A stretch of DNA of 64,000 bases from Vreelandella songnenensis (GCF_003002925.1 NZ_PVTK01000002.1:62001-126000), one strand, 5' to 3'. Shown: positions 1 through 11,185, counted from the first letter of the stretch. The notes: generated from the sequence alone by a model not told the origin. Translations and numbers: made by a program.

Positions 1-223
1 GGCGCTGCACCGGACCCCAGCCCGGCCCCCCGTGCTCGACAGGCCAGTTGGCGCCGAGCCAGCCCTGCTCGCTGAGGAGGGTCTGCCAGCGCAGATGATC
101 GTCGGCGCGCAGATGGCGCCCGAGTCGCACGCGCTCGCGGATATCGTCGGGCAAAGTATCGGTCAGGAACTGGCGGACCTCGGCACGGAAGGCCTGCTCT
201 TCGGGACTAAAGGTAAGGTTCAT
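1..223 (-). CDS. Acyl-CoA dehydrogenase, N-terminal part (cut by window edge)
   Basis: Reverse-strand reading from the ATG at 223 gives an uninterrupted 74-residue start (MNLTFSPEEQAFRAEVRQFL...) that runs off the window. The helical N-terminus and the GWLGANWPVEHGGPGWG-type segment are typical of the acyl-CoA dehydrogenase N-terminal domain, which introduces the alpha-beta double bond in acyl-CoA beta-oxidation using FAD. It starts 2 nt after the stop of the crotonase-like gene upstream, so the two are almost certainly co-transcribed and sequential in a fatty-acyl or related acyl-CoA degradation route. The FAD and catalytic glutamate regions lie outside the window, so the substrate cannot be guessed. 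Confidence 0.8.
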   Translation of the reverse strand, partial: MNLTFSPEEQAFRAEVRQFLTDTLPDDIRERVRLGRHLRADDHLRWQTLLSEQGWLGANWPVEHGGPGWGPVQR

Positions 224-225
224 GT

Positions 226-1632
<1,407 letters not shown>

Positions 1633-1671
1633 GGCTTACTCGCTCTGTTTTGTATAGTGAACATTTGATTA

Positions 1672-3684
1672 TCAAGTGGGGCTAAGTGAGATCAGCAAAC
1701 GCTGGTGGCGTTTTTGACTCAGGCGCGCCAGTAAAATACCCGGTAGCAAAGCAGCAAGCGCCAGGCCAATCAGCTCAAGCTGACTAAGCGGTACCATGCC
1801 GCCGCCGGGCAGGGCCAGCAAAAGCCCCGCAATCAGTACCAGGGCGCGGATGACGATCTCCTGCAGCGCCCCAAAACCGAGCCTGCCCACGCCCATCAGG
1901 TAGCCCTGCATTGCCGAGGCGAACAGGATGATGCCCACGACCGCCTGGATGAACACGGCCACGATCAACAGCGGCGCGCCCTGCATGATCAGCGCCGGGT
2001 TGAGCACGAACAGAAACGGAATGAAGTAGATCACGCTACCCAGGCGCATGGCCTGCAGGCCGGTAGCCATGGGGCGGGCGCCGGCCACCGTGGCCGCAGC
2101 AAAGGCGCCGAGTGCTACCGGCGGGGTGATAAAGCTCAGCATGCCCCAGTACAGAATGAACATGTGTACCGCCATCGGGTCCAGCCCGCCGCCCTGGATC
2201 AATGCCGGGGCCAGCGCGACCGCCAGGAAGATATAGGCGGCGGTAACGGTCATGCCGATACCCAGCACGAAACTCGTGACCGCGCCCATGATCAACAGAA
2301 GCGGCACGCTGCCACCGGCGATATTGATGAAGTCGTTGGCGATGGTGCCGGAGAGCCCGGTCATGGAAAGCGCGCCCACCAGCATGCCCACACCGGCCAG
2401 AATCGCGATCAGCTCGGCGAACAGCTTGGCCGCCGAGGAGAGTGTGTCGGCCACGTCCGACCAGCCCCAGCGGTTGTGCCGGGAGAGCTGGTTGAGCACC
2501 AGCAGAAGCGCAGTCGCATAGAAGGGGGCGACGGCTTCGCGCTGCATCACCAGCAGCATCCATACCAGCAGGGCGAAGACAAAGATGAAGTACCAGCCCT
2601 CTTTCAGCGTCTGTTTCAGCGAGGGCAGCTCCACGGCGGGCAGGCCCTTGATGTCGTTACGCGCGGCGTAGGCGTCGATCTGGATGAACAGGCCTAGAAA
2701 GTAGAGAATCGACGGGATGACCGCGGCCAGCGCCACGGCGGAGTAGGGAATATCCAGAAACATCGCCATGACGAAGGCAGTGGCGCCCATCACCGGCGGC
2801 ATCAGCACCCCGCCGGTAGAGGCGCAGGCTTCCACCCCGCCGGCAAACGAGCGGCTCATGCCGATCCGCCGCATGGCGGGGATCGACAGCACGCCGGTAG
2901 TCAAGACGTTACTGATCACGCTGCCGCTCATCGAACCCATCAGACCGCTCGAGAAAATCGATACCTTGGCAGGGCCGCCGCGCACATGCCCCAGCAGTGC
3001 AAACGCCAGATTGATGAAGAACTTGCCGCCGCCGCTTTTTTGCAGCACCACCCCAAAGACCAGAAAGCCGATGACCAGCCCGGCAAAGGCTTGCAGCGGC
3101 ACACCCATGATGCTTTCGGTGCTCATGGTGTGATACATCGCGGTCTGTTCAAGCGTGGAGGGGAAGGCCTGGATCGGGCCGGGCACGATATCGGCGACCA
3201 GCGGGTAGAGCGAAAACAGACCGGCAATGATGGCGATGGGCAGCCCACCCGCCCGGCGGGCCGCTTCGATGATCAAGAGCCAATAGGCGTAGCTTGCGTA
3301 GATGGCCAGGTCCGGGGCGGAAAATGCCCAGCCGCGTTCGAGAATGGGCACGGCGTTATAGACGAAGTAGCCGCCTACCGCGAGCGTTGCGGCGCTCAGC
3401 AGATAGTCGTACCAGGGGATGGGTCTGTCCTGCTGACGGCTGCTCAATGGCCAGAGCAGAAAGACCAACGGTAGCAGCAGCGCCACCACGGCGTAATAGA
3501 ACTGCGTTTCGAGCCCTGTCACGAAGGTCAAAAGACCGGTGTTGAACAGATAGTCCAGGGTCATCAGCATCAACAGCACGGTAATGAAGGCCGGGATCCA
3601 GCGTAGCGCCGGGGGAAGCTCGCGAATCTGGCTGATCTTTTCTTTGACCTGCTGTTGATCGGCAGGGGGAGTATGGGTGGTCAT
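1672..3684 (-). CDS. TRAP transporter fused permease (DctQM type, TAXI family)
   Basis: About 670 residues, very hydrophobic from end to end, with the fused small plus large membrane subunit layout (4 + about 12 helices) found in TAXI-type TRAP systems. Typical signals include GGxxFINLAFALLGHVRGGPAKV and GSVISNVLTTG in the DctM half. It moves an organic acid or similar solute across the inner membrane, driven by a Na+ or H+ gradient. It lies 49 nt downstream of its periplasmic binding protein. The ATG at 3684 is preferred because a GGAA lies about 8 nt upstream; the ATGs at 3696 and 3699 are possible. The substrate is not predictable, but the neighbouring acyl-CoA genes suggest a carboxylate. 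Confidence 0.88.
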   Translation of the reverse strand: MTTHTPPADQQQVKEKISQIRELPPALRWIPAFITVLLMLMTLDYLFNTGLLTFVTGLETQFYYAVVALLLPLVFLLWPLSSRQQDRPIPWYDYLLSAATLAVGGYFVYNAVPILERGWAFSAPDLAIYASYAYWLLIIEAARRAGGLPIAIIAGLFSLYPLVADIVPGPIQAFPSTLEQTAMYHTMSTESIMGVPLQAFAGLVIGFLVFGVVLQKSGGGKFFINLAFALLGHVRGGPAKVSIFSSGLMGSMSGSVISNVLTTGVLSIPAMRRIGMSRSFAGGVEACASTGGVLMPPVMGATAFVMAMFLDIPYSAVALAAVIPSILYFLGLFIQIDAYAARNDIKGLPAVELPSLKQTLKEGWYFIFVFALLVWMLLVMQREAVAPFYATALLLVLNQLSRHNRWGWSDVADTLSSAAKLFAELIAILAGVGMLVGALSMTGLSGTIANDFINIAGGSVPLLLIMGAVTSFVLGIGMTVTAAYIFLAVALAPALIQGGGLDPMAVHMFILYWGMLSFITPPVALGAFAAATVAGARPMATGLQAMRLGSVIYFIPFLFVLNPALIMQGAPLLIVAVFIQAVVGIILFASAMQGYLMGVGRLGFGALQEIVIRALVLIAGLLLALPGGGMVPLSQLELIGLALAALLPGILLARLSQKRHQRLLISLSPT

Positions 3685-3733
3685 AGGGCGTTCCATCAAT
3701 CAGCAGGGGCGGCGGGCGCCGCCCCGTGGCGTG

Positions 3734-4894
3734 TCACTCGAAGATCGGCTCGAAACCGGCATCGCTCAGAGCGCTTGCGCGGGCGCTCATCCACTCGCTG
3801 GCAAAGGCGTCGTTATCGCTCGGGGCTTCTTGCAGGAACTGTTCCCAGGCGTCGATCAGCACCTGCTGGCGTTCGACCAGCTGGTCCTGGTGTGCCTGCA
3901 TCTCGTCGGTCCACACATCAATTTCCTTGTAGTACTCGACGACCGCATCATGAAACGGCACGACCCACTGTAGGTCCTGGTACTCCAGGGCGTATCCGTT
4001 GGCGCCCGGGGCGTTATCCTTGTAGTCGTCGTAGTTCTCCTGCAGCGCCTTGATCAGGCCATAGGCAACGTTGTCTTCCAGGTCCTGATTGGCAACCACG
4101 ATAGGGTACGGGTAGCTGGCACTCGCCAGTGGATTGTCGGCGCTGATATCGCCGGCACCGGCAGTCACTTCGTGCGGGCGGAAGTAGGGTGCCACGGCGG
4201 CCATGCGCTCCCAGCCTGCCTCGTCATCGGGGTCCAGCACCGGCCAGCTGATGCCGCGCGGGCTGCTGGCCAGCTGCTGGGCAGGCGGGGTGACGGTGGT
4301 AGTGAAAGAGGCGTCCACATCGCCGGCAATGATGCCGTCGAACGAGCGGGCGTAGCCCGGGTAGTCCACTCGCTCCACGTCGTCCCAGGTCAGCCCACCA
4401 AAGGCCAGATACGCCTCGGTACCCTTGTTGAGCGCATCATCACCCCGGATATAGGCAATGCGCTTGCCCGCCAGATCCGCCGGCGTTTCGACGTTCAGGT
4501 CGCCGGCTACGGCCAGGGAGAGGCCGAAGGAGGCGGTGGAGGTGGTGATCACGCGGATCGGCTGGGGTCCCCAGTCACGGTCGGCGAACATCATCACCCC
4601 TTCCATTCCGTAGTAGCTGGCGATCCCACAGGCGCACAAATCGACGCGCCCCTGCTTCAGCGGGGTCATGCGCGACACGTCGTTTTCACCCGGCAGAATA
4701 CGTACTGACGAGTCGTATTTATTCTGCAGCATATTGCCGATGGCAACTGCCTGGGCGTAGCCGCTGGAGTTGGTACCGTAGGCGGTCCAGGCCATGGTGC
4801 TGGGAAGCTCGACGTCGCTTGCCTGGCTGACTGCAGAACCAAGCAGCGACAGGGGGAAAGCGGCGATCAGCAGGTATTGAGCAAATGGGCGCAT
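3734..4894 (-). CDS. TAXI family TRAP transporter solute-binding protein
   Basis: 386 residues with a clear signal peptide (MRPFAQYLLIAAFPLSLLGSAVSQA, cleaved before SD). The mature part has TRAP-TAXI features: a GTNSSGYAQAVAIGNML start, then LCACGIASYYGMEGV and ADLAGKRIAYIRG. It binds the substrate in the periplasm and delivers it to the fused permease encoded immediately downstream. It is the first gene of the transporter/acyl-CoA cluster; its promoter must lie in 4895-5060, between the gene and a bidirectional hairpin. Confidence 0.88.
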   Translation of the reverse strand: MRPFAQYLLIAAFPLSLLGSAVSQASDVELPSTMAWTAYGTNSSGYAQAVAIGNMLQNKYDSSVRILPGENDVSRMTPLKQGRVDLCACGIASYYGMEGVMMFADRDWGPQPIRVITTSTASFGLSLAVAGDLNVETPADLAGKRIAYIRGDDALNKGTEAYLAFGGLTWDDVERVDYPGYARSFDGIIAGDVDASFTTTVTPPAQQLASSPRGISWPVLDPDDEAGWERMAAVAPYFRPHEVTAGAGDISADNPLASASYPYPIVVANQDLEDNVAYGLIKALQENYDDYKDNAPGANGYALEYQDLQWVVPFHDAVVEYYKEIDVWTDEMQAHQDQLVERQQVLIDAWEQFLQEAPSDNDAFASEWMSARASALSDAGFEPIFE

Positions 4895-5064
4895 TGATAG
4901 GCTCCTTTATTATGGTTGTGAGGCGGAATAAATTACGTTGAGTTACATGCTGTTTTGCTGTGCGGTATATCGTTTTGCAAATTGTCGATTGATAGTAGTG
5001 AAGCCGCCGGTGATATGTCAACGCCGTTATCTCGGTGGGCACGCGTCAAGACCACGGGCAGACT

Positions 5065-5096
5065 AAAAAGCCAGGCATCGGCCTGGCTTTTTAGTA
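5065..5096. terminator. Bidirectional intrinsic terminator
   Basis: A near-perfect inverted repeat, actaaaaagccaggc / gcctggctttttagt with a 4-nt loop, flanked by A and T runs on the two strands. It lies just downstream of the SulP gene on the minus strand and upstream of the TAXI gene, so it most likely ends SulP transcription. Confidence 0.8.
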
Positions 5097-5127
5097 AAGA
5101 CTTTTTAGTAAAGAAGAGGGGAGATCA

Positions 5128-6828
5128 CTAGGAAAATTCACGCCACGCTGCATAGGTGCTTAGAAACACCCGGCCGGTCAGCGCGTCGAGAAAATCGCTG
5201 TTCTTGAGCCTGTCCATGACCGGGCCCTTTACTTCGGAGAGGTGAAGCTTGACGTTCGAATCCTTCAGCCGGGCATTGATGGCGTCCAGGCTCTCGAGTG
5301 CCGAGGCATCGATCAGGTTGACCGCCGAGCAGATCAGCACCACGTGCTCAAGCTCCGGGCGGCTGGCCACCAGGTTGTAGACGGTATCTTCCAGATAGCG
5401 GGCGTTGGCGAAATAGAGGCTTTCATCGATACGCAAGAGTGCTGCATTGGTAGGCGCCTGCACGTCGTGGCGTTCGATATTGCGAAAGTGCTCGGTATCC
5501 GGTACCCGGCCCACCAGGGCGCTGTGCGGGCGGCTGGTCCGGTACAGAAACAGTGCAATCGAAAGCGTCACGCCGCCGATGAGGCCCGCCTCGATGCCTT
5601 CCACCAGCGTCAGCACAATGGTGACCGCCATGGCGGCAAAGTCGCTGCGCGAATAGCGCCAGGTCTGGCGCAGCATGGGGATGTCCACCAGGGTCAGAAT
5701 CGAGACGGTGATGGTCGCGGCGAGCGTGGCGATGGGGAGATAATAGAGCCAGCCGGTAAACGAAAGCGTGATCAGCGCGATACCCAGTGCTGCAAAGGCA
5801 CCCGCCGCCGGGGTCTGCGCGCCGGCGTCGAAATTGATCACCGTGCGTGACAGCCCGCCGGTGACCGGCATGCCGCTGGTGACCCCTGCCGCCAGGTTGG
5901 CCGCGCCCAGGCCAATCAGCTCCTGATTGGGGGAAATGCGCTGGCGCCGCTTGGCAGCCAGCATCTGGCCCATGGAGACCGATTCGACAAAGCCCACCAG
6001 GCTGATCAAGAGCGCTGGCACCAGCAGTGCGCGCCACAGCGAACTATCTCCCCAGGGAAAGCTCAACGCCGGCAGGCCGCTGGGGATATCGCCCACCACG
6101 GCCACCCCCTGGTCGGCCAACTGCCAGTGCCAGGTCATTAGCGTGGTGGCCACCACGGCAAAGACGGGGCCAGCCTTGGTGATGAGATCGACAAGCCCTC
6201 CGGGCAGGCCCACACCCGTCAGGAGGTTCTTGCCAAAGCGGCGCATGCCGATCAGAAACGCCAGCGTGCCGACGCCGATCATCAAGGTGTAAGGGTTGAT
6301 GCCTGCAAGGTTGGGCGTCAGCGTCATCAGTCGTTCGACCAGGGTAAAGCCGCTGCTGGAGATTCCCAGCAGGCTGCCCAGCTGACTGACCGCGATCAGA
6401 ATGCCCGAGGCGGTCAGGAACCCGGAAATGACCGGATGGCTCAGAAAGTTACTGAAAAAGCCCATTCTCAGCGCGCCCATCACGACCAGTATCATGCCGG
6501 AGAGCAGCGAGAGGATCAGCGCAGCGTCCAGATACATGGCCGACCCCGGCTCGGCCACTGAGGAGAGCGCCGCCCCGGTCATCAGCGCGATGATCGCCAC
6601 CGGCCCCACGGCCAGCGTTTGACTGGTGCCCATGACGGTGTAGAGAAGCTGCGGCAGAATGCTGGCGTACAGGCCCACGACCGCGGGTAACCCGGCCAGC
6701 AGCGCGTAGGCCAGCGACTGGGGAATGACCATGACGGTCACGATCAGCCCCGCCAGTAGATCAGCACCCAGCAGGCGCCTGTGGTAATGGGGTAGCCACG
6801 TAAGAATGGGTAGGTAGCGCTTGAGCAT
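5128..6828 (-). CDS. SulP family inorganic anion permease with STAS domain
   Basis: 566 residues. The N-terminal ~400 residues hold the SulP membrane core (DLLAGLIVTVMVIPQSLAYA early, then the ANLAAGVTSGMPVTGGLSRT motif). The C-terminal ~120 residues are a cytoplasmic STAS domain (LLRIDESLYFANARYLED; VVLICSAVNLIDASALE). The family carries sulfate, bicarbonate or other anions, usually with H+ or Na+. The gene stands alone, diverges from the chemoreceptor gene across a 222-bp spacer, and ends at a strong hairpin. Neither carbonic anhydrase nor cysteine genes adjoin it, so the ion is open. Confidence 0.9.
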   Translation of the reverse strand: MLKRYLPILTWLPHYHRRLLGADLLAGLIVTVMVIPQSLAYALLAGLPAVVGLYASILPQLLYTVMGTSQTLAVGPVAIIALMTGAALSSVAEPGSAMYLDAALILSLLSGMILVVMGALRMGFFSNFLSHPVISGFLTASGILIAVSQLGSLLGISSSGFTLVERLMTLTPNLAGINPYTLMIGVGTLAFLIGMRRFGKNLLTGVGLPGGLVDLITKAGPVFAVVATTLMTWHWQLADQGVAVVGDIPSGLPALSFPWGDSSLWRALLVPALLISLVGFVESVSMGQMLAAKRRQRISPNQELIGLGAANLAAGVTSGMPVTGGLSRTVINFDAGAQTPAAGAFAALGIALITLSFTGWLYYLPIATLAATITVSILTLVDIPMLRQTWRYSRSDFAAMAVTIVLTLVEGIEAGLIGGVTLSIALFLYRTSRPHSALVGRVPDTEHFRNIERHDVQAPTNAALLRIDESLYFANARYLEDTVYNLVASRPELEHVVLICSAVNLIDASALESLDAINARLKDSNVKLHLSEVKGPVMDRLKNSDFLDALTGRVFLSTYAAWREFS

Positions 6829-7050
6829 GGGTTCCGGGCCGTCGAGAAGGTTTAAGAACCGAACGTTCTTTAGTTAGACGCTAATATTAACGCGTTCGCC
6901 ATCGCTTTGCGGTATCGATGACAAAATTAACCGGCTCTCCTGCTCCCAAAGTGTAACTTCCATCATACTCGTAACCCGTTAAGCTGACTGAAGATGTAGT
7001 AGTCCAGTATTCAAGCGCTCAATAACATCAATTACAAAAGAGTTCTTTCC

Positions 7051-8706
7051 ATGCGGCGACGATCTTTATCAGTGCTACGTATACTGGCGCCCTTGATGCT
7101 GCTGGTGCTGGCCATCGAGCTTGTGTCCTATTCCAACGGCCTTGAGTATGTGGCGCTGCTGTGCGCCCTGCTGGCCGGGGCCGGGCTGGTCGTGAGCGCG
7201 CTATCAGGCATCTACATGGCTGACCCGGAGCGTCTGACCCAGGTTCGCGGCGTCAAACCGCTACGCGATTACGGCTCGCTCAAGGCCATGGCCTATCGGC
7301 TGATGGGACGTGCCAGCAGCACGGCCATCGCTTCGGCAGAAGTCTCCCACTACGCCGATCTGATGGACCAGCGCTTGAACCAGCAGGAGGCCATGGTCCG
7401 CGAAGCCTCTTCGAGCATGAGTGCCATCAACACCGCCATCCTGCAGGTCAGCGCCAGCGCCACCCAGGTTGCTTCGCTTGCGGAAAACGCGCGTCAGGCC
7501 GGGCATCACAACCGCGATGAGCTGTCTGCCATCATCCGCGACATGAGCGAGGTGGCCCAGCGCTCCGATCAGGCGCTTGCCATGCTCAACGCGCTCAATG
7601 ACAAGATCGAACGGGTGCGTAACGTGACCTCCATGATCGAGGGCATCGCCGAACAGACCCACCTTCTGTCGCTCAACGCTTCTATCGAGGCCGCCAGGGC
7701 GGGAGAGCACGGGCGTGGGTTTGCCGTGGTGGCCGGGGAAGTGCGCAGCCTGGCGTTGAAGACCTCGACCGCTACTCAAAGTGTCGAAACGCTGGTCAAG
7801 GATATGCATCATAGCGGTCAGCAGGTAGCGGTGACCCTGGGTTCACTGATGACGCGCGTGCGCGAACGTGCCGAAAGTCTGCAAACGGTGGGCGAAGGCG
7901 TGGGCACGATGACCCGGGAGTTCGATCAGGTCCAGCTCGAAATTACCGGCGTTGCCGAGTCCATGGAGAGCACCAAGGCGCACAGCCAGACCGTCGCCGA
8001 GAGCCTGCACCAGCTGGAAGCCGATGTCGACGAGGGTAACCGCAACATGCACGACCTGGCTGGCCAGGCGCGGGCCTTGATGGAGGCCGCCGAAGGCGTG
8101 GATGGGGAGCTTGCGCAGCAGCGCCTGAAAGGGCGACACCAGGACGTGTTTAGTGCGGCCCGCCAGGCTGCCGATCATCTGGGCAAGCTGCTTGAAAAAG
8201 CCATTGCCCGGGGTGAGCTGACCGCCCAGGCACTATTTCAGCCGGATTATCAGGCCATCCCCGGCACGCGGCCGCCGCTTTATCGCACCGGCTTCGATGC
8301 CTTCACCGACCAGCACCTGCCGGCACTTCAGGAGCCGCTGTTGGAGCAGTACGGGTTAAGCTACGCCATTGCCTGCGACCGCAACGGCTACGTGCCCACG
8401 CATAATGCCAGTGTCAGCCGGGAGCCGACCGGCGATTACGCTCATGATCTCAAGTACTGCCGCAGCAAGCGCATTTTCGATGATGCCACGGGCAGCCGCT
8501 GTGGAGCGCATACTCAGCCCCTGCTGCTGCAAACTTACAAGCGCGATACCGGTGAGATCATGCATGACCTCTCGGTGCCCATCTATATCAACGGCAGGCA
8601 CTGGGGCGGTTTTCGGGTCGGCTATCAGCCAGAGCGCTCGACTGAAACGGCGTTGCCGCTGGCGCATCAGCGTTCTGCTTCAGTCCACCGCCTGGCGCGG
8701 GCGTGA
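7051..8706 (+). CDS. Methyl-accepting chemotaxis protein with C-terminal sensory domain
   Basis: 551 residues. Two closely spaced membrane helices (about 10-29 and 34-55) leave almost no periplasmic domain and no obvious HAMP. The signalling hairpin tip is clear (IEGIAEQTHLLSLNASIEAA, then ARAGEHGRGFAVVAGEVR), so it should couple to CheA/CheW. The last ~150 residues form a separate cytoplasmic domain (ACDRNGYVPTHN; YCRSKRIFDD; LSVPIYINGRHWGGFRVGY) resembling the Cache/PAS-like ligand domain placed after the signalling domain in some soluble-sensing receptors. The 3' end overlaps the convergent rarD gene by 27 nt. Confidence 0.88.
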   Translation: MRRRSLSVLRILAPLMLLVLAIELVSYSNGLEYVALLCALLAGAGLVVSALSGIYMADPERLTQVRGVKPLRDYGSLKAMAYRLMGRASSTAIASAEVSHYADLMDQRLNQQEAMVREASSSMSAINTAILQVSASATQVASLAENARQAGHHNRDELSAIIRDMSEVAQRSDQALAMLNALNDKIERVRNVTSMIEGIAEQTHLLSLNASIEAARAGEHGRGFAVVAGEVRSLALKTSTATQSVETLVKDMHHSGQQVAVTLGSLMTRVRERAESLQTVGEGVGTMTREFDQVQLEITGVAESMESTKAHSQTVAESLHQLEADVDEGNRNMHDLAGQARALMEAAEGVDGELAQQRLKGRHQDVFSAARQAADHLGKLLEKAIARGELTAQALFQPDYQAIPGTRPPLYRTGFDAFTDQHLPALQEPLLEQYGLSYAIACDRNGYVPTHNASVSREPTGDYAHDLKYCRSKRIFDDATGSRCGAHTQPLLLQTYKRDTGEIMHDLSVPIYINGRHWGGFRVGYQPERSTETALPLAHQRSASVHRLARA

Positions 8707-9585
8707 CTGCCAGGACGACCAGGAGTAGAGCGCAAGGCCCAGCCAGATCATCACGAAGGTAGCCAGTTGAATGGTGCCCAGCGACTCGCCGAATATGAAC
8801 AGGGCAATCAGAAACTGGATGCTTGGATTGATGTACATCAAAAACCCCAGGGTCGAGAGGCGCAGCCGCCGGGCCGCGCCAGCAAAGGCCAGCAGCGGAA
8901 GCGCCGTGGCTACACCGCTCGAGACCAGCAGCACGCTCATGGGCGCGTCATGCAGGAAGTGCGATTCGCCCTGCAGGCTGAGCCAGGTCAGCGCCAGAAG
9001 TGCCAGCGGGAAGAGCAGCAGGGTTTCCACGAACAGTCCGGACAGGCCATCCAGCGGTATCTGCTTGCGGAAAAGCCCGTAGCTGCCAAAGCTCAGCGCC
9101 AGCATCAGGCTGATCCAGGGCAGCTCGCCCAGCATGGCAAACTGGATGATGATGGCAAGGCTTGCAAGCCCCAGCGCCACCAGCTGTAGCCGCGCCATGA
9201 CCTCCCGGAGCACCAGCATGCCGAGCGCCACGTTGACCAAAGGCGTCAGAAAATAGCCCAGGCTTGCCTGCAGCACCTGACGGCTCTCCACCGCGTAGAT
9301 ATAAAGTCCCCAGTTGGCGCCGATCAGAAGCGCACAGATAAGTACCCGGCCCAGCCGGCGCGGCGCTTTCAGAGCGGCGATGACCGGTGTCCAGCGCTTT
9401 AAAAGCGTGATCAACCCCACCAGAAACACGCAGGACCAGAGGATGCGGTGAATCAGCACTTCCAAGGCCGGGATGCCCTCGAACAGCGCAAAGTAGAGCG
9501 GAAAACAGCCCCACATGATGTAAGCCGTCAAACCGAAGGTGACGCCTTTGGCTGCCTGTGGGTCGCGAACGGAAGGGGAGTGCAT
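8680..9585 (-). CDS. rarD: RarD-type EamA/DMT superfamily transporter
   Basis: About 301 residues and ten predicted helices in the EamA duplication, with the RarD hallmarks GLTAYIMWGCFPLYF near the start and ICALLIGANWGLYIYAV. Inner-membrane permease of the drug/metabolite superfamily; E. coli RarD is annotated as chloramphenicol-sensitive protein, but the true substrate is unknown. The ATG at 9585 is chosen over the longer frame start at 9624 because GAGG lies about 8 nt upstream and it matches the usual RarD N-terminus. Its 3' end overlaps the chemoreceptor gene. Confidence 0.88.
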   Translation of the reverse strand: MHSPSVRDPQAAKGVTFGLTAYIMWGCFPLYFALFEGIPALEVLIHRILWSCVFLVGLITLLKRWTPVIAALKAPRRLGRVLICALLIGANWGLYIYAVESRQVLQASLGYFLTPLVNVALGMLVLREVMARLQLVALGLASLAIIIQFAMLGELPWISLMLALSFGSYGLFRKQIPLDGLSGLFVETLLLFPLALLALTWLSLQGESHFLHDAPMSVLLVSSGVATALPLLAFAGAARRLRLSTLGFLMYINPSIQFLIALFIFGESLGTIQLATFVMIWLGLALYSWSSWQSRPRQAVD

Positions 9586-9656
9586 AGCAGCCTCATTATT
9601 TAAAAATGCTAATCTATCACACAATATGACAACACACCGGTGAAAGGAGAAGTAGC

Positions 9657-10472
9657 ATGACGCAGCTGAAAACGAGCCTTGTACAGTGCGATTTGCGCTG
9701 GGAAGACCCCGAGGCCAATCATGCCCACCTGGAGCGTTTGCTGGGCGAGCTTGATAGCCGCGATACCGACCTGATCGTGCTGCCCGAGATGTTCGCCACC
9801 GGCTTTACCATGAACTCCCGGGAAATGGCCCAGCCGATGAACGAGAGTGCAAGCGTTGCCTGGCTCAAGGCGCAGGCCAAGGCGCGCGGATGCGTGATGA
9901 CGGGAAGCGTGGCCATCAAGGATGACGGCCAGTACTACAATCGAATGATCTGGGCCACGCCGGAGGGCGAAATAAGCCATTACGACAAGCGCCATCTATT
10001 TCGCATGGCCGGCGAACACGAGCGCTACGGCATGGGCAAGACGCGCCAGATCGTCGAGCTCAAGGGCTTCAAGCTGCTGCTCAGCGTATGTTACGACCTG
10101 CGCTTTCCGGTCTGGACGCGCCAGCAACCGGCAGAAGGCGAGCACTTCGAGTATGATGCGCTACTTTGCGTCGCCAACTGGCCCGCCCCGCGCCGGATGC
10201 CCTGGCGGACACTGCTTCAGGCCCGCGCGGTTGAAAACCTCACGTATGTGGTGGGTGTTAATCGGGTGGGCGAAGATGCCAAGGGGCTGGCCTATAGCGG
10301 CGACTCCATGCTGATCGATTTCAAGGGCGAGCCCTTGATCGACCGTCCCGCCCATACCCCGTTCATTGAAACGGGCGTACTCGATAAAACGGAACTCGAT
10401 GCTTTTCGTGAAAAATTTCCAGCCTGGCAAGATGCCGACCGCTTTTCGCTGCTGCCAGGGGTGGGTCAATAA
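9657..10472 (+). CDS. Nitrilase-superfamily amidohydrolase (omega-amidase, YafV-like)
   Basis: 271 residues with the Glu-Lys-Cys triad of the nitrilase fold: E in IVLPEMFATGF, K in HYDKRHLFRMAGE, and C in LLSVCYDLRFPVW. Length and these sequences match the YafV/omega-amidase branch, which hydrolyses alpha-ketoglutaramate and similar omega-amides in metabolite repair. A strong ribosome binding site (aaaggaga) precedes the ATG. The stop overlaps the rsuA start (TAATG), giving translational coupling, though no functional link is known. Confidence 0.87.
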   Translation: MTQLKTSLVQCDLRWEDPEANHAHLERLLGELDSRDTDLIVLPEMFATGFTMNSREMAQPMNESASVAWLKAQAKARGCVMTGSVAIKDDGQYYNRMIWATPEGEISHYDKRHLFRMAGEHERYGMGKTRQIVELKGFKLLLSVCYDLRFPVWTRQQPAEGEHFEYDALLCVANWPAPRRMPWRTLLQARAVENLTYVVGVNRVGEDAKGLAYSGDSMLIDFKGEPLIDRPAHTPFIETGVLDKTELDAFREKFPAWQDADRFSLLPGVGQ

Positions 10473-11176
10473 TGCGCCTTGACCGCTTTTTGAGTGAAAC
10501 CAGCCCCTTGACCCGCAGCCTCGCCAAGCGGGCGCTCAAGAATGGCGAAGTGACGCTGAACGGCGAGCCGGTCAAGCAGGCGTCAACGCACATCGACACC
10601 GAGCAGGATGAGGTGGTGCTCAACGGCGAGACGCTCTCTCTGGTCGGGCTTCGCTACCTGATGATGCACAAGCCGACGGACGTCGAGTGCACTGCACGGC
10701 GCGGGCTTTACCCCCGGGTGATCGATCTGATCGACCTGCCCAAGGTGGAGCGGCTGCAGCCGGTCGGGCGTCTGGATGTGGATACCACCGGGCTTTTGCT
10801 GTTGACCGATGATGGCCAGTGGTCCCACCGCGTGACCTCGCCCAAGCACCGCTGCGCCAAGGTGTATATCGCCGAGCTTGCCGAGCCCTGGGAGGGCAGC
10901 GCTGCCGAGCACGCCATCGAACAGGTGGCCCAGGGCATTCTGCTCGACGATGAGGATACGCCGACCAAGCCCGCGACGCTTCGCTTCATCACCCCCCAGC
11001 GCGCCGAACTGACCTTGACCGAAGGGCGCTACCATCAGGTCAAGCGGATGTTTGCCGCTCTCGGTAATCACGTCAACGAACTGCATCGTCAGTCGATTGG
11101 CGACATTTCCCTGCCCGACGATCTGGCCCCCGGCGAATGGCGCGAACTCAGCGCCGAAGAGATCGCCAGCTTCTAG
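10472..11176 (+). CDS. rsuA: 16S rRNA pseudouridine(516) synthase
   Basis: 234 residues (E. coli RsuA 231). An N-terminal S4 RNA-binding domain (MRLDRFLSETSPLTRSLAKRAL) is followed by the RsuA/RluB-type catalytic domain with the GRLDVDTTGLLLLTDDG motif, whose aspartate is the nucleophile. It converts U516 of 16S rRNA to pseudouridine in the assembling small subunit. Its ATG shares an A with the stop codon of the upstream amidohydrolase gene. Confidence 0.92.
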   Translation: MRLDRFLSETSPLTRSLAKRALKNGEVTLNGEPVKQASTHIDTEQDEVVLNGETLSLVGLRYLMMHKPTDVECTARRGLYPRVIDLIDLPKVERLQPVGRLDVDTTGLLLLTDDGQWSHRVTSPKHRCAKVYIAELAEPWEGSAAEHAIEQVAQGILLDDEDTPTKPATLRFITPQRAELTLTEGRYHQVKRMFAALGNHVNELHRQSIGDISLPDDLAPGEWRELSAEEIASF

Positions 11177-11185
11177 AACCTGGCC

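Noticed and set aside
4719-5042. 107-residue minus-strand ORF overlapping the TAXI gene start
   Set aside because: It covers the intergenic promoter region and an alternative frame of the signal peptide; no ribosome binding site or protein-like pattern.
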